Below are positions 1 through 6,156 of a DNA stretch of 8,574 nucleotides, in pieces; position 1 is the stretch's first letter; the number at the start of each line of letters is the position of its first letter. Origin of the DNA: an uncultured Collinsella sp. (GTDB lineage: Bacteria > Actinomycetota > Coriobacteriia > Coriobacteriales > Coriobacteriaceae). The stretch is from NCBI GenBank assembly GCA_902478875.1, contig CABSMZ010000074.1, positions 1 to 8,574 of the forward strand, in the 5' to 3' direction. The notes under the pieces are model-generated. The model was given only the letters and a program-made list of their open reading frames with translations, searched no databases and had not been told where the DNA came from. The position numbers and the translations under genes were made by a program.

Positions 1-24
1 CTCGGAGATGTGTATAAGAGACAG
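1..24 (+). other. Nextera/Tn5 library adapter remnant
   Basis: Positions 6-24 are exactly the 19-bp Tn5 mosaic end used in Nextera libraries (AGATGTGTATAAGAGACAG). The five bases before it match the tail of the Read-2 transposase adapter. The opposite end of the window carries the start of the reverse complement. These bases are therefore untrimmed adapter, not genome. They also supply a false in-frame ATG at position 8-10 upstream of trpS. Confidence 0.97.
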
Positions 25-50
25 ATCATCTTGACCCATGAACATACGTT

Positions 51-55
51 AGGAG
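51..55 (+). promoter_or_regulatory. Ribosome binding site that fixes the trpS start
   Basis: AGGAG lies five bases before the ATG at 61. This supports that ATG over an in-frame ATG that falls inside the adapter. The 36 bases of real sequence upstream of trpS are too short to show a promoter or a T-box. Confidence 0.75.
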
Positions 56-60
56 CAATC

Positions 61-1110
61 ATGCCAAACGAGAACAGCTACGAAGTCGCGCTGCAAAAGA
101 GCAACGCCATTCGCGAGGGCCTGGCCAATACGCCCGAGAAGTTCACCATGCTCACCGGTGATCGCCCCACCGGCCGTCTGCACCTGGGCCACTACTTCGG
201 TACCCTCAAGGGCCGTGTTGAACTGCAGAACATGGGCGCCAAGACCAACGTGCTCATCGCCGACTACCAGGTCATCACTGACCACGACACGACCGAACAC
301 ATCCAGGACAACGTGTACAACATGGTCATGGACTACCTTGCCTGCGGTATCGACCCCGACAAGACCATGATCTACGCTCACTCCGCCGTGCCCGCCGCCA
401 ACCAGCTCATGCTGCCGTTCCTGTCGCTGGTCTCCGAGGCCGAGCTGGCGCGCAATCCCACGGTCAAGGCCGAGATGGAGGCCTCGGGCCACGAGCTTAC
501 CGGCCTTCTGCTCACCTACCCGGTGCACCAGGCCTGCGACATTCTGTTCTGCAAGGGCAACGTCGTGCCCGTCGGTCGCGACCAGCTGCCGCACATCGAG
601 CTCACCCGCACCATCGCCCGCCGCTTTAACAACCGCTACGGCAAGGTATTTCCCGAGGTCGACGCATTGCTGTCCGAAACCCCGCTGCTTCCCGGCCTTG
701 ACGGTCGCAAGATGAGCAAGAGCTACGGCAACGCCATCAATATCTCGATGACCGCCGAGGAGACGGCCAAACGCATCAAGAAGAGCCAGACCGACTCCGA
801 GCGCATGATCACGTTCGATCCCGAGAACCGCCCCGGCGTGTCTGGCCTGCTTTCGACAGCCGCCATCTGCACCGGTCGCTCCGAGGTCGAGATTGCCGAG
901 GAGATCGGCATGGGCGGCTCCGGCCAGCTCAAGAAGTACGTGACCGAGGCCGTCAACGAGTACTTCGCGCCGATCCGCGAGCGTCGTCAGCGCTACGAGA
1001 ACGATCTGGACTATGTGAAGGACGTCCTGCACGAGGGCAACCGTCGCGCCAACGAGATCGCCGAGCAGACCCTGGCAGAGGTTCAGGACGCCATGGGCAT
1101 GGTGTACTAG
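61..1110 (+). CDS. trpS: Tryptophan--tRNA ligase
   Basis: This cytoplasmic class I aminoacyl-tRNA synthetase charges tRNA-Trp with tryptophan using ATP. The product is 349 residues. The ATP-binding HIGH signature appears as HLGH (residues 41-44) within TGRLHLGHYFG. The KMSKS loop is intact at residues 217-221 (GRKMSKSYGNAI). The block GDRPTGRLHLGHY followed by LKGRV belongs to the TrpRS branch common in Gram-positive bacteria. The length is slightly above the usual 330 or so, because about 25 residues precede the Rossmann fold. The start at 61 is chosen because AGGAG lies five bases upstream; reading further upstream enters the sequencing adapter. The gene is followed by an intrinsic terminator, so it is probably the last or only gene of its unit. 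Its promoter lies beyond the contig end. Confidence 0.97.
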   Translation: MPNENSYEVALQKSNAIREGLANTPEKFTMLTGDRPTGRLHLGHYFGTLKGRVELQNMGAKTNVLIADYQVITDHDTTEHIQDNVYNMVMDYLACGIDPDKTMIYAHSAVPAANQLMLPFLSLVSEAELARNPTVKAEMEASGHELTGLLLTYPVHQACDILFCKGNVVPVGRDQLPHIELTRTIARRFNNRYGKVFPEVDALLSETPLLPGLDGRKMSKSYGNAINISMTAEETAKRIKKSQTDSERMITFDPENRPGVSGLLSTAAICTGRSEVEIAEEIGMGGSGQLKKYVTEAVNEYFAPIRERRQRYENDLDYVKDVLHEGNRRANEIAEQTLAEVQDAMGMVY

Positions 1111-1145
1111 ACCGATCTGCTGGCTTGAGCTTTCGATTGCTATAG

Positions 1146-1173
1146 GGCGGGCGCTACGGCGTCCGCCTTTTTT
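1146..1173 (+). terminator. Intrinsic terminator of trpS
   Basis: A nine-base-pair GC-rich stem (1146-1154 with 1159-1167, one G-U pair) is closed by a TACG loop between C and G, a UNCG-type stable tetraloop. Six T residues follow (1168-1173). It lies 36 bases after the trpS stop codon, which is a textbook arrangement. Confidence 0.92.
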
Positions 1174-1220
1174 GGTGCCCGACCTGTTCGGCTCCGCCCA
1201 TCGCACTCCCCCGACAAACA

Positions 1221-1262
1221 GGAACAGGCCCGCTGGCAGTTAGTTGCCAGCGGGCCTGTTCC
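1221..1262. repeat. Perfect 18-bp inverted repeat (hairpin)
   Basis: Arms 1221-1238 and 1245-1262 are perfectly complementary (18 bp) around a six-base loop, GTTAGT. No T-tract follows on the plus strand; on the minus strand the downstream sequence is only TGTTTGT. It lies between the trpS terminator and the convergent MGMT-family gene. It may act as a backup or bidirectional terminator, or be an REP-type repeat. The sequence differs from the other repeats in the window. Confidence 0.8.
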
Positions 1263-1446
1263 CGAAGTACACCGTTGAATCGCACAGAGGGGAGGAATGC
1301 GAATCAAACTCAACAGGGCAGGCTTTTTCATCGCCTATTGCCTGCTCCGTTGCTGAATCCAATATAGTTCACCGTGGTTTACTTTCTAGCATCAATATGC
1401 GCCACCATACCTTCTCCATAAGTTAGCTCCGGTAAACCTGCAACGG
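1263..1446. other. Convergent intergenic stretch, no gene seen
   Basis: With its flanking hairpins this forms the 390-base gap between the trpS and MGMT-family stop codons. Open frames here are short, lack a ribosome binding site or recognisable protein, and overlap the hairpins. A weak inverted repeat (1316-1323 with 1340-1347, one G-U pair) is the only other structure. The local base composition is more AT-rich than the genes. Confidence 0.6.
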
Positions 1447-1487
1447 AAAACCACCACAAAGGGGACAGGCATCTTTGTGGTGGTTTT
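1447..1487 (-). terminator. Repeat-derived terminator hairpin, copy 1 (after MGMT-family gene)
   Basis: Perfect 15-bp arms (1447-1461 with 1473-1487) enclose an 11-base loop, GGGACAGGCAT on the plus strand. The stem begins with AAAA and ends with TTTT, so it can terminate transcription from either side. It lies 16 bases past the stop codon of the minus-strand MGMT-family gene. Three related copies lie at 1851, 3433 and 4392. Confidence 0.85.
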
Positions 1488-1503
1488 GGCCACGGCAGAG
1501 CCG

Positions 1504-1824
1504 CTAGAGTCCGGCAGGCCAGCGACAGGCGGCCAAGTCAACGTGCATGTCGTCCTTAAACGCCACACCCTCCCCTAGCAAAAGCTCACGTTGAGCATCG
1601 GGACCGCCAAAAGCAAAACCCTCGCATATGTGCCCGTCGGCAAACACCACGCGGTTACAGGGAATCTCGCCGGGGCGCGGATTGCTATGCAGGGCATACC
1701 CCACATACCGCGCACTTCGTGGTCGACCGGCAAGCAGCGCCACCTGACCATACGTGGCGACCATCCCCTCGGGGATCTGCTCGACCACCTCGTACACCCG
1801 TTCAAAAAAGCCCTCAGACGCCAT
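1504..1824 (-). CDS. MGMT-family / alkyltransferase-like DNA-binding protein
   Basis: The product is 106 residues, the size of a stand-alone O6-alkylguanine-DNA alkyltransferase DNA-binding domain (COG3695 type) without the N-terminal domain of Ogt/MGMT. Visible family features are TYGQVA (24-29) at the DNA-binding helix, an arginine-finger region SARYVGYAL (37-45, Arg39), the active-site block IPCNRV (54-59) and LLLGEG (81-86), where Glu85 matches the conserved glutamate. Active MGMT has PCHR and ATL proteins usually have PWHR; here the Cys (56) is kept but the His is Asn (57). Whether it transfers alkyl groups or only marks lesions for nucleotide excision repair cannot be told. The start at 1824 has a GGAAGGGAG-type ribosome site. 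A longer frame from a GTG at 1878 would run through the upstream terminator hairpin and is not preferred. No clear promoter was found in the 80 bases after DegV, so it may depend on readthrough. Confidence 0.88.
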   Translation of the reverse strand: MASEGFFERVYEVVEQIPEGMVATYGQVALLAGRPRSARYVGYALHSNPRPGEIPCNRVVFADGHICEGFAFGGPDAQRELLLGEGVAFKDDMHVDLAACRWPAGL

Positions 1825-1850
1825 TGCTCGCTCCCTTCCACCCTGAAAAG

Positions 1851-1895
1851 CATAAACCACCGCAAAGGGGACAGGCACCTTTGTGGTGGTTTATG
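1851..1895 (-). terminator. Repeat-derived terminator hairpin, copy 2 (after DegV gene)
   Basis: Seventeen-base arms (1851-1867 with 1879-1895) enclose loop GGGACAGGCAC. Position 1862 is G opposite T1884, so the stem is continuous with a G-U pair in plus-strand RNA but has one A-C mismatch in minus-strand RNA. It lies nine bases past the DegV stop codon and 26 bases upstream of the MGMT-family start. It may therefore act as a partial terminator between the two genes. Confidence 0.8.
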
Positions 1896-1904
1896 GCAGG
1901 TCGG

Positions 1905-2759
1905 TTAGTTGGCGGGCTGGAAGAAGGCTACGGCTACGGCGCCAGGGCCTACGTGGGTACCGATGGTGGCGCCGATGGTGTGAACGGGCAACTCGCCCTC
2001 GGTGTGGCCAGCCCAAAGTGCCGCGCTGTCCTCGATATACTTCTTGAGCACCGCATCCGAAAGACCCGTATAGCCGAGCGCCAGCGGCATGGAAAAGTCG
2101 ATGCCGCCTGACTTTTCGACCTTTTGGTTCAGCAGGTTGCGGCCGTTCTTGGAACCGCGCGCCTTGCCCAGCTGCACGATAAGGCCGTCCTCGACAGCCA
2201 CCACGGGCTTCACGTTGAGCAGCGTGCCCACGGCGCCGGCCGCAGCAGATAGACGACCGCCGCGAACCAGGTACTCCAGCGTCTCGAGCAGGCCGATGAC
2301 GACCACGCGGTCACGGACGGCCTCGACGGCCGCCGCGATCTGGGCCGCACTACGGCCCTCGTTCACCAGGCGCAGGGCATACTCGACCAGGACACGCTCG
2401 CCCAGAGTGACGTTATTGCTATCCACCACGTACACGTCGCCGCCCGGCGCCTCGGCAAGTGCGGTACGGGCACTCTGATTGGTGCCTGATAGCTTAGCGC
2501 CCACGGTAATAATCACAGCCTCATCGCCGGCTTCACGAACCTTGGCAATCACCTGCGAAAACGCGTACGGGTTGACCTGGCCGGTCTTGGGCAGCTCATC
2601 GCGCTCCACGAGCATCTCGTAAAAGCGCTGGTGATCGATGTCGATGCCATCCATGTACACATCGGTGCCAAAAGTGACGGACAGCGGCAAAACGGCCAGT
2701 GCTGGGTGCTCGACCGGCGACATATCGCTTGCGGAATCGGTAATAATGCGGACGGACAT
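1905..2759 (-). CDS. DegV-family fatty-acid-binding protein
   Basis: The 284-residue product has the normal DegV length and layout. Visible blocks are IITDSASDM (5-13), TGQVNP (59-64), SGTNQSA (91-97), the region from LETLEYLVRGGRLS (158-171) through LLNVKPV (180-186), and IGTHVGPGA (266-274). Known members (FakB) hold one fatty acid between two domains and present it to the FakA kinase for phosphorylation, feeding exogenous fatty acids into phospholipid synthesis in the cytoplasm. No fakA is in the window. The start at 2759 is chosen from AAAGGA about seven bases upstream; a longer in-frame reading lacks such a site. It follows the MarR-type gene by 119 bases on the same strand with no terminator between them, so co-transcription is likely. 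The bound lipid cannot be predicted. Confidence 0.93.
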   Translation of the reverse strand: MSVRIITDSASDMSPVEHPALAVLPLSVTFGTDVYMDGIDIDHQRFYEMLVERDELPKTGQVNPYAFSQVIAKVREAGDEAVIITVGAKLSGTNQSARTALAEAPGGDVYVVDSNNVTLGERVLVEYALRLVNEGRSAAQIAAAVEAVRDRVVVIGLLETLEYLVRGGRLSAAAGAVGTLLNVKPVVAVEDGLIVQLGKARGSKNGRNLLNQKVEKSGGIDFSMPLALGYTGLSDAVLKKYIEDSAALWAGHTEGELPVHTIGATIGTHVGPGAVAVAFFQPAN

Positions 2760-2878
2760 AGCGAATCCTTTCTTGTGCAGGTCCCGCGCAGGGAATTTTG
2801 ACAGCAAGGCCCCGGCACGGTATACGCGCTCAAACAGGACTATGCAGTTGTTAATGGGAAGCAAATACCTTGGCGGCC

Positions 2879-3328
2879 TTAGATCTCGCGCAAGGTATTG
2901 AGAATCGTGCGCAGCGACGCGTACATCTGCTCGCGCTGCTCCACGCCCATGGCCTTACCGGTGGTGTCGAGCACTTCGCGAATGATGCGATCGGCCTCGC
3001 TCATGCTCTCGCCGCCCAGGGCAGTCAGGCGCACCGGGGCACGGTACTTGACGGCCGCATCACCCGAGTCATCGACCTCGACGTAGCCGCCCTCCTCCAG
3101 ATGTGCCAGTGTGCGCGAAACGGCGGCTCGGGTAACGCCGGCCATGCGAGCCAGGTCAGCGCCAGTCAGGCCGTCCTTGCTGCGCTCGAGATAGTACAGG
3201 CACATGACGTCGGAGCCCTTGAGGCCCAGCCTTGCACCTTCGGACGTCTTGATGCGCTGAATCTCCTTGTAGAGGCCGCTGATCAGTCCGACAAAGTCCT
3301 CAAAACGTGTCTCGTCGTTCTGTTGCAT
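2879..3328 (-). CDS. MarR-family transcriptional regulator
   Basis: The 149-residue protein has the usual MarR size and plan. Residues 1-40 are a helical dimerisation segment. The winged helix follows, with GLTGADLARMAG (53-64), recognition helix VTRAAVSRTLAHLEE (65-79) and a wing at about 81-104. A C-terminal dimerisation helix spans about 108-149. Such proteins bind short palindromes as dimers and release on binding phenols, lipids or oxidants. The effector is unknown here. The start has AAAGGCGG about nine bases upstream. The DegV-family gene lies downstream on the same strand, so local control of lipid uptake is a reasonable guess; FabT, a MarR-family protein, controls fatty-acid genes in streptococci. 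That role is inference from context only. Confidence 0.93.
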   Translation of the reverse strand: MQQNDETRFEDFVGLISGLYKEIQRIKTSEGARLGLKGSDVMCLYYLERSKDGLTGADLARMAGVTRAAVSRTLAHLEEGGYVEVDDSGDAAVKYRAPVRLTALGGESMSEADRIIREVLDTTGKAMGVEQREQMYASLRTILNTLREI

Positions 3329-3348
3329 GAGAGACGACCGCCTTTCGC

Positions 3349-3362
3349 TTGCATAATGCTAA
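3349..3362 (-). promoter_or_regulatory. Candidate MarR-type operator upstream of the marR-like gene
   Basis: TTGCATAATGCTAA (plus strand) contains the perfect palindrome GCAT-A-ATGC with further partial symmetry. It lies about 20 bases upstream of the start codon, where an autoregulatory operator would be expected. A short inverted repeat (GTCGC/GCGAC, plus coordinates 3379-3393 region) lies just further upstream. Palindromes this short also arise by chance. Confidence 0.3.
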
Positions 3363-3432
3363 CGGGTAAACATCTTAGTCGCATAAGGCGACACCCGTAC
3401 CCAAATACCCCATTTGTTAACCCATCAACATA

Positions 3433-3473
3433 AAAACCACCACAAAGGGGACAGGCACCTTTGTGGTGGTTTT
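3433..3473 (-). terminator. Repeat-derived terminator hairpin, copy 3 (after B3/4 gene)
   Basis: Perfect 15-bp arms (3433-3447 with 3459-3473) enclose loop GGGACAGGCAC, identical in the loop to copy 2. The stem is bounded by AAAA and TTTT. It lies 28 bases past the stop codon of the B3/4-domain gene and upstream of the MarR promoter region, so it separates the two transcription units. Confidence 0.87.
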
Positions 3474-3501
3474 GACCGGCGAACATGATCCGCAGGCGTC
3501 G

Positions 3502-4221
3502 CTACAGCTCCACGCAGGGATTGTCGCGGGTCACAAGCGTCTTAACGACAACCGTCGCTCCCAGATAGCGCTCGAGCAGCTCGGCTAAGCGATCGATCGC
3601 GGCCTGGCAATCCCCCATCCGCTCGGGCTCCACGCACTCAATCGCCAGGAACGCATCGGCCGAATCATCGGACAGCGCCGTGCGAACGCCGTCGCGCCAG
3701 TTCCAGCAACGGCACACGGCGCCCGCATCATCGATGTAGGCGAGCTCGCCGGGCAGCGTCGGATCGTCCGCCTCCTCGCCAAGCGGCAAGAACGCATCGC
3801 CACCGTCGGTCACCTTCAAGCGAAGGTCTCCCTCGATCGCATGCAGATCCTCACCTCCCACGGGCAGCGCGTAGGTCAGCGACACCGTATTGTAAATATC
3901 CACCGCGGGCGTAATGTGGCCCACCGGCTTGCCTTTGAGCACGCGTTTGAGCAAGTTCTCGATCGAGCAGCGCGCGCCTTTCTTGGTCTTGAACAGACGA
4001 TAGGCCTCGCGCCATGCCTTGACCGGTGCGTTCTCGCTGATAGTGTCGCTGGTCAGATGACGCTCCGCATCGATATTGGCGCGGTCGAGCAACGCCGCAA
4101 TCGCATCCACGTCCTCTTGAGGAATCTGAGCCGTGGGCTTCATGCCCTCCACGACCACAACACCGACCGCTGCCTGCGGAAACAGCTCCCAGAATGAATC
4201 CTCGGCAATAAAGCTCTTCAT
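3502..4221 (-). CDS. Solo B3/4-domain protein (PheRS beta editing-domain homologue)
   Basis: The 239-residue product resembles the COG3382 family: free-standing proteins related to the B3/4 domain of phenylalanyl-tRNA synthetase beta, which in PheRS hydrolyses mischarged Tyr-tRNA-Phe. Recognised blocks are APVKAWREAYRLF (65-77), GARCSIENLLKRVLKGK (82-98), VDIYNTVSL (108-116), LPVGGEDL (119-126), FLPLG (144-148) and CRCWNWRDGVRT (170-181). No tRNA-binding or catalytic synthetase domain is present. A role in trans-editing or amino-acid surveillance is plausible, but the function of these solo proteins is not settled. The start at 4221 is chosen because AGGGAG lies five bases upstream; an ATG at 4236 overlaps that ribosome site. 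Transcription probably starts near 4360 from a good promoter, giving a structured leader of about 140 bases. Confidence 0.87.
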   Translation of the reverse strand: MKSFIAEDSFWELFPQAAVGVVVVEGMKPTAQIPQEDVDAIAALLDRANIDAERHLTSDTISENAPVKAWREAYRLFKTKKGARCSIENLLKRVLKGKPVGHITPAVDIYNTVSLTYALPVGGEDLHAIEGDLRLKVTDGGDAFLPLGEEADDPTLPGELAYIDDAGAVCRCWNWRDGVRTALSDDSADAFLAIECVEPERMGDCQAAIDRLAELLERYLGATVVVKTLVTRDNPCVEL

Positions 4222-4241
4222 ACGCTCTCCCTTCATTATGC

Positions 4242-4280
4242 GCGCCCGAGTGAGGGCGCCTAAACAAAAAGCGCCCTCAC
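4242..4280 (-). promoter_or_regulatory. Competing hairpins in the 5' leader of the B3/4 gene
   Basis: Arms 4250-4259 and 4271-4280 form a perfect 10-bp stem. The same central arm (4254-4259) can pair instead with 4242-4247 as a perfect 6-bp stem with loop GAGTGA. The two structures exclude each other. The second lies about 20 bases from the start codon, close to the ribosome site. Two more leader hairpins lie upstream in the transcript: 4281-4290 with 4304-4312 (one bulge) and 4330-4335 with 4346-4351. This suggests attenuation or translational control, but no known riboswitch or T-box consensus was recognised. Confidence 0.45.
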
Positions 4281-4365
4281 GACGGCCACCTTCAAAGTCC
4301 TACGGTGCCGTCACAAGAACGCTTGCGCTGTCCCCATCCGGAGAAGGGGACGATATGTCAGGCGT

Positions 4366-4394
4366 ATTGTAACCCGAGTCATCCACGCGAGCAA
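4366..4394 (-). promoter_or_regulatory. Candidate housekeeping promoter for the B3/4 gene
   Basis: On the minus strand a -35 box TTGCTC (4394-4389) and a -10 box TACAAT (4371-4366) are separated by exactly 17 bases. The -35 box starts at the end of the pckA terminator hairpin. The predicted transcription start is near 4360, about 140 bases upstream of the start codon. Confidence 0.6.
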
Positions 4395-4430
4395 AACCAC
4401 CATAAAGGTGCCCCCTTTATGGTGGTTTTG
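4392..4430 (-). terminator. Repeat-derived terminator hairpin, copy 4 (after pckA)
   Basis: Perfect 17-bp arms (4392-4408 with 4414-4430) enclose a five-base loop, TGCCC. The stem is the same as in the other copies except for one compensated change (CATAAAG in place of CACAAAG), with both arms changed together. The loop is shorter and lacks the GGGGACAGG core. It lies 14 bases past the pckA stop codon. The paired change preserves the stem, which argues for selection on structure or for spread of a hairpin variant. Confidence 0.85.
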
Positions 4431-4444
4431 AGTCTGAGGCGACG

Positions 4445-6115
4445 CTAGTGGCGGAGTCCCAGCAGGCCGCGGCCGCGATGACGGGCGTCGGCGTGTACTT
4501 GAGCGTGCGGACCGGCGGCTTTGACGGACTCGGGCAGGTGCGAGTACTTCTTCTCGAAGTTCTCCTCGAACATCACCGCCAGGTTGTGCGCGGCCTCGTC
4601 ATAGCGCGCGGTGCTCTGCCAGTATTGGCGCGGCACCAGGATGCCATCGGGCACGCCGTGGCACGTCGTGGGAATGTCGACGTTAAAGATGTCGTCGTGC
4701 ACGAACTCGCTGTCCTCGATGGTGCCGTCGAGGGCGCACGCGACCAGCGAGCGCGTGTAGGCCAGCTCGATGCGATGGCCCACGCCGTAGCCGCCGCCAA
4801 TCCAGCCGGTGTTGACCAGGTACACGCGCGTGCGGCCGTCGGCAATGCGCTCGCCAAGCATCTTGGCGTAAACCATGGGGTCGAGCGGCATAAACGGCTC
4901 GCCGAACAGCGAAGAGAACGTGGGCGTGGGCTCGGTGACGCCGACCTCGGTGCCGGGAATCTTAGCCGTAAAGCCCGTCACAAAGTGGTACATGGCGGCA
5001 TCGGCCGTCAGGCGTGAGATGGGCGGCAGCACGCCAAAAGCGTCGCAAGTCAGGAACAGCACGACACTCGGAGTGGTGCCCATGCCCTTAGTCCACGCGT
5101 TAGGAATGTGCTCCACGGGATAGGCCACGCGCGTGTTGTGCGTGATCGAGATGTCGTCATAGTTGGGCTTGCGGTTCTCGTCGAGCACCACGTTTTCGCA
5201 AATGGCGCCAAAACGGACGGCGTTGAAGATCTCGGGCTCGTGGAAGGCGTCCAGGCCCTCGCATTTTGCGTAGCAGCCACCCTCAATGTTGAAGATACCC
5301 ATGTCGGACCAACCGTGCTCGTCGTCGCCGATCAGCAGGCGCGTGGGATTGGCCGAAAGCGTGGTCTTGCCGGTGCCGGACAGGCCAAAGAACACGGCGG
5401 TCTCGTGCGTGACGGGATCCATGCTGGCCGAGCAGTGCATGGGCAGCACGTCGTCCTCGACGGGCAGCAGGTAATTCATAACGCTGAAGATGGACTTTTT
5501 GATCTCGCCGGAGTAGCCGGTACCCGCGACCAAAATCACGCGCTCCTGGAAGTTGATGACCACGGCGGCGCTGGAGTTGAGGCCCTTGATGGCAGGGTCG
5601 CATTGGTAGCCCGGCGCGGCGAGCACGCAGAAGTCCGGCTCGCCGGTGCGCGCGATTTCGCGGGCGAGCGGGCGGGCGAGCATCTGCTTAATGAAGAGCG
5701 CCTGGCTGGCACGCTCGCAGGCGACGAGCAGGCGGCGCGTATGGTTGCGGTCGGCGCCGGCCATGCCGCGGGTGACGAACACATCGCGCTCGTTGAGATA
5801 GTCGACGATGCCGGCTTTGATGACCTCGTAGCTTTCGACGGACAGCGGGCGGTTGACGGCGCCCCAGGCAATCTTGTCGTGGACATCGGGGGTGTCAACG
5901 ATAAAGCGGTCGTTGGGCGAACGTCCGGTACGCTCCCCCGTCTCGATCACCAGCGCGCCGTTGGATGCCATGCGGCCTTCGTTGCGGCGGATGGCATGCT
6001 CGACGAGCTCTGCCGCCGGCAGGTCCACCAGCAGACGGGGTTGATTCTCGGCGGGATCTTCAACGAGCGTAATACCAAAGTTGGACAGAACTTCTGCAGG
6101 GGTAACACCAGGCAT
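4445..6115 (-). CDS. pckA: Phosphoenolpyruvate carboxykinase (ATP)
   Basis: This cytoplasmic enzyme interconverts oxaloacetate plus ATP with phosphoenolpyruvate, CO2 and ADP. In gut fermenters it often runs toward CO2 fixation. The product is 556 residues, slightly longer than the usual 525-540. Visible motifs are the substrate arginine in TGRSPNDRF (Arg65), GTGYSGEIKKS (198-208, with Tyr201 and the Lys206/Lys207 pair), the P-loop GLSGTGKTT (244-252), the metal-binding kinase-2 block GDDEHGWSD (263-271) and NIEGGCYAK (276-284), which is the ATP-type PCK signature. The start at 6115 follows AGGAGG with four bases between. A longer in-frame reading to 6229 lacks this support. The conserved family end AAGP is followed by about 20 unusual His/Arg-rich residues. 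A terminator follows the stop codon, so the gene is probably monocistronic. Two palindromes upstream may be operators. Confidence 0.97.
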   Translation of the reverse strand: MPGVTPAEVLSNFGITLVEDPAENQPRLLVDLPAAELVEHAIRRNEGRMASNGALVIETGERTGRSPNDRFIVDTPDVHDKIAWGAVNRPLSVESYEVIKAGIVDYLNERDVFVTRGMAGADRNHTRRLLVACERASQALFIKQMLARPLAREIARTGEPDFCVLAAPGYQCDPAIKGLNSSAAVVINFQERVILVAGTGYSGEIKKSIFSVMNYLLPVEDDVLPMHCSASMDPVTHETAVFFGLSGTGKTTLSANPTRLLIGDDEHGWSDMGIFNIEGGCYAKCEGLDAFHEPEIFNAVRFGAICENVVLDENRKPNYDDISITHNTRVAYPVEHIPNAWTKGMGTTPSVVLFLTCDAFGVLPPISRLTADAAMYHFVTGFTAKIPGTEVGVTEPTPTFSSLFGEPFMPLDPMVYAKMLGERIADGRTRVYLVNTGWIGGGYGVGHRIELAYTRSLVACALDGTIEDSEFVHDDIFNVDIPTTCHGVPDGILVPRQYWQSTARYDEAAHNLAVMFEENFEKKYSHLPESVKAAGPHAQVHADARHRGRGLLGLRH

Positions 6116-6156
6116 GGGGCCTCCTTTAAAAACGCGACACGTGGACGCGGCGCGCA

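Noticed and set aside
10..60. N-terminal extension of trpS to an upstream ATG
   Set aside because: The upstream start codon lies inside the sequencing adapter, and a good ribosome site precedes the ATG at 61.
49..1206. 385-residue minus-strand open frame across trpS
   Set aside because: It is the antisense shadow of trpS in GC-rich DNA. The product is low-complexity in Val, Gly, His and Leu, and the frame starts beyond the trpS terminator without a ribosome site.
1244..1426. 60-residue plus-strand frame in the convergent gap
   Set aside because: It begins inside a hairpin arm, has no ribosome site and resembles no known protein.
1719..2111. 130-residue plus-strand frame over MGMT and DegV genes
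   Set aside because: It lies antisense to two well-supported genes and runs through a terminator hairpin.
4222..4360. T-box riboswitch before the B3/4 gene
   Set aside because: No T-box consensus (AGGGUGGNACCGCG-like) or matching terminator/antiterminator pair with a U-tract is visible.
1447..4430. CRISPR array interpretation of the four similar hairpins
   Set aside because: The copies are hundreds to more than a thousand bases apart with genes between them, and the spacing is not regular.
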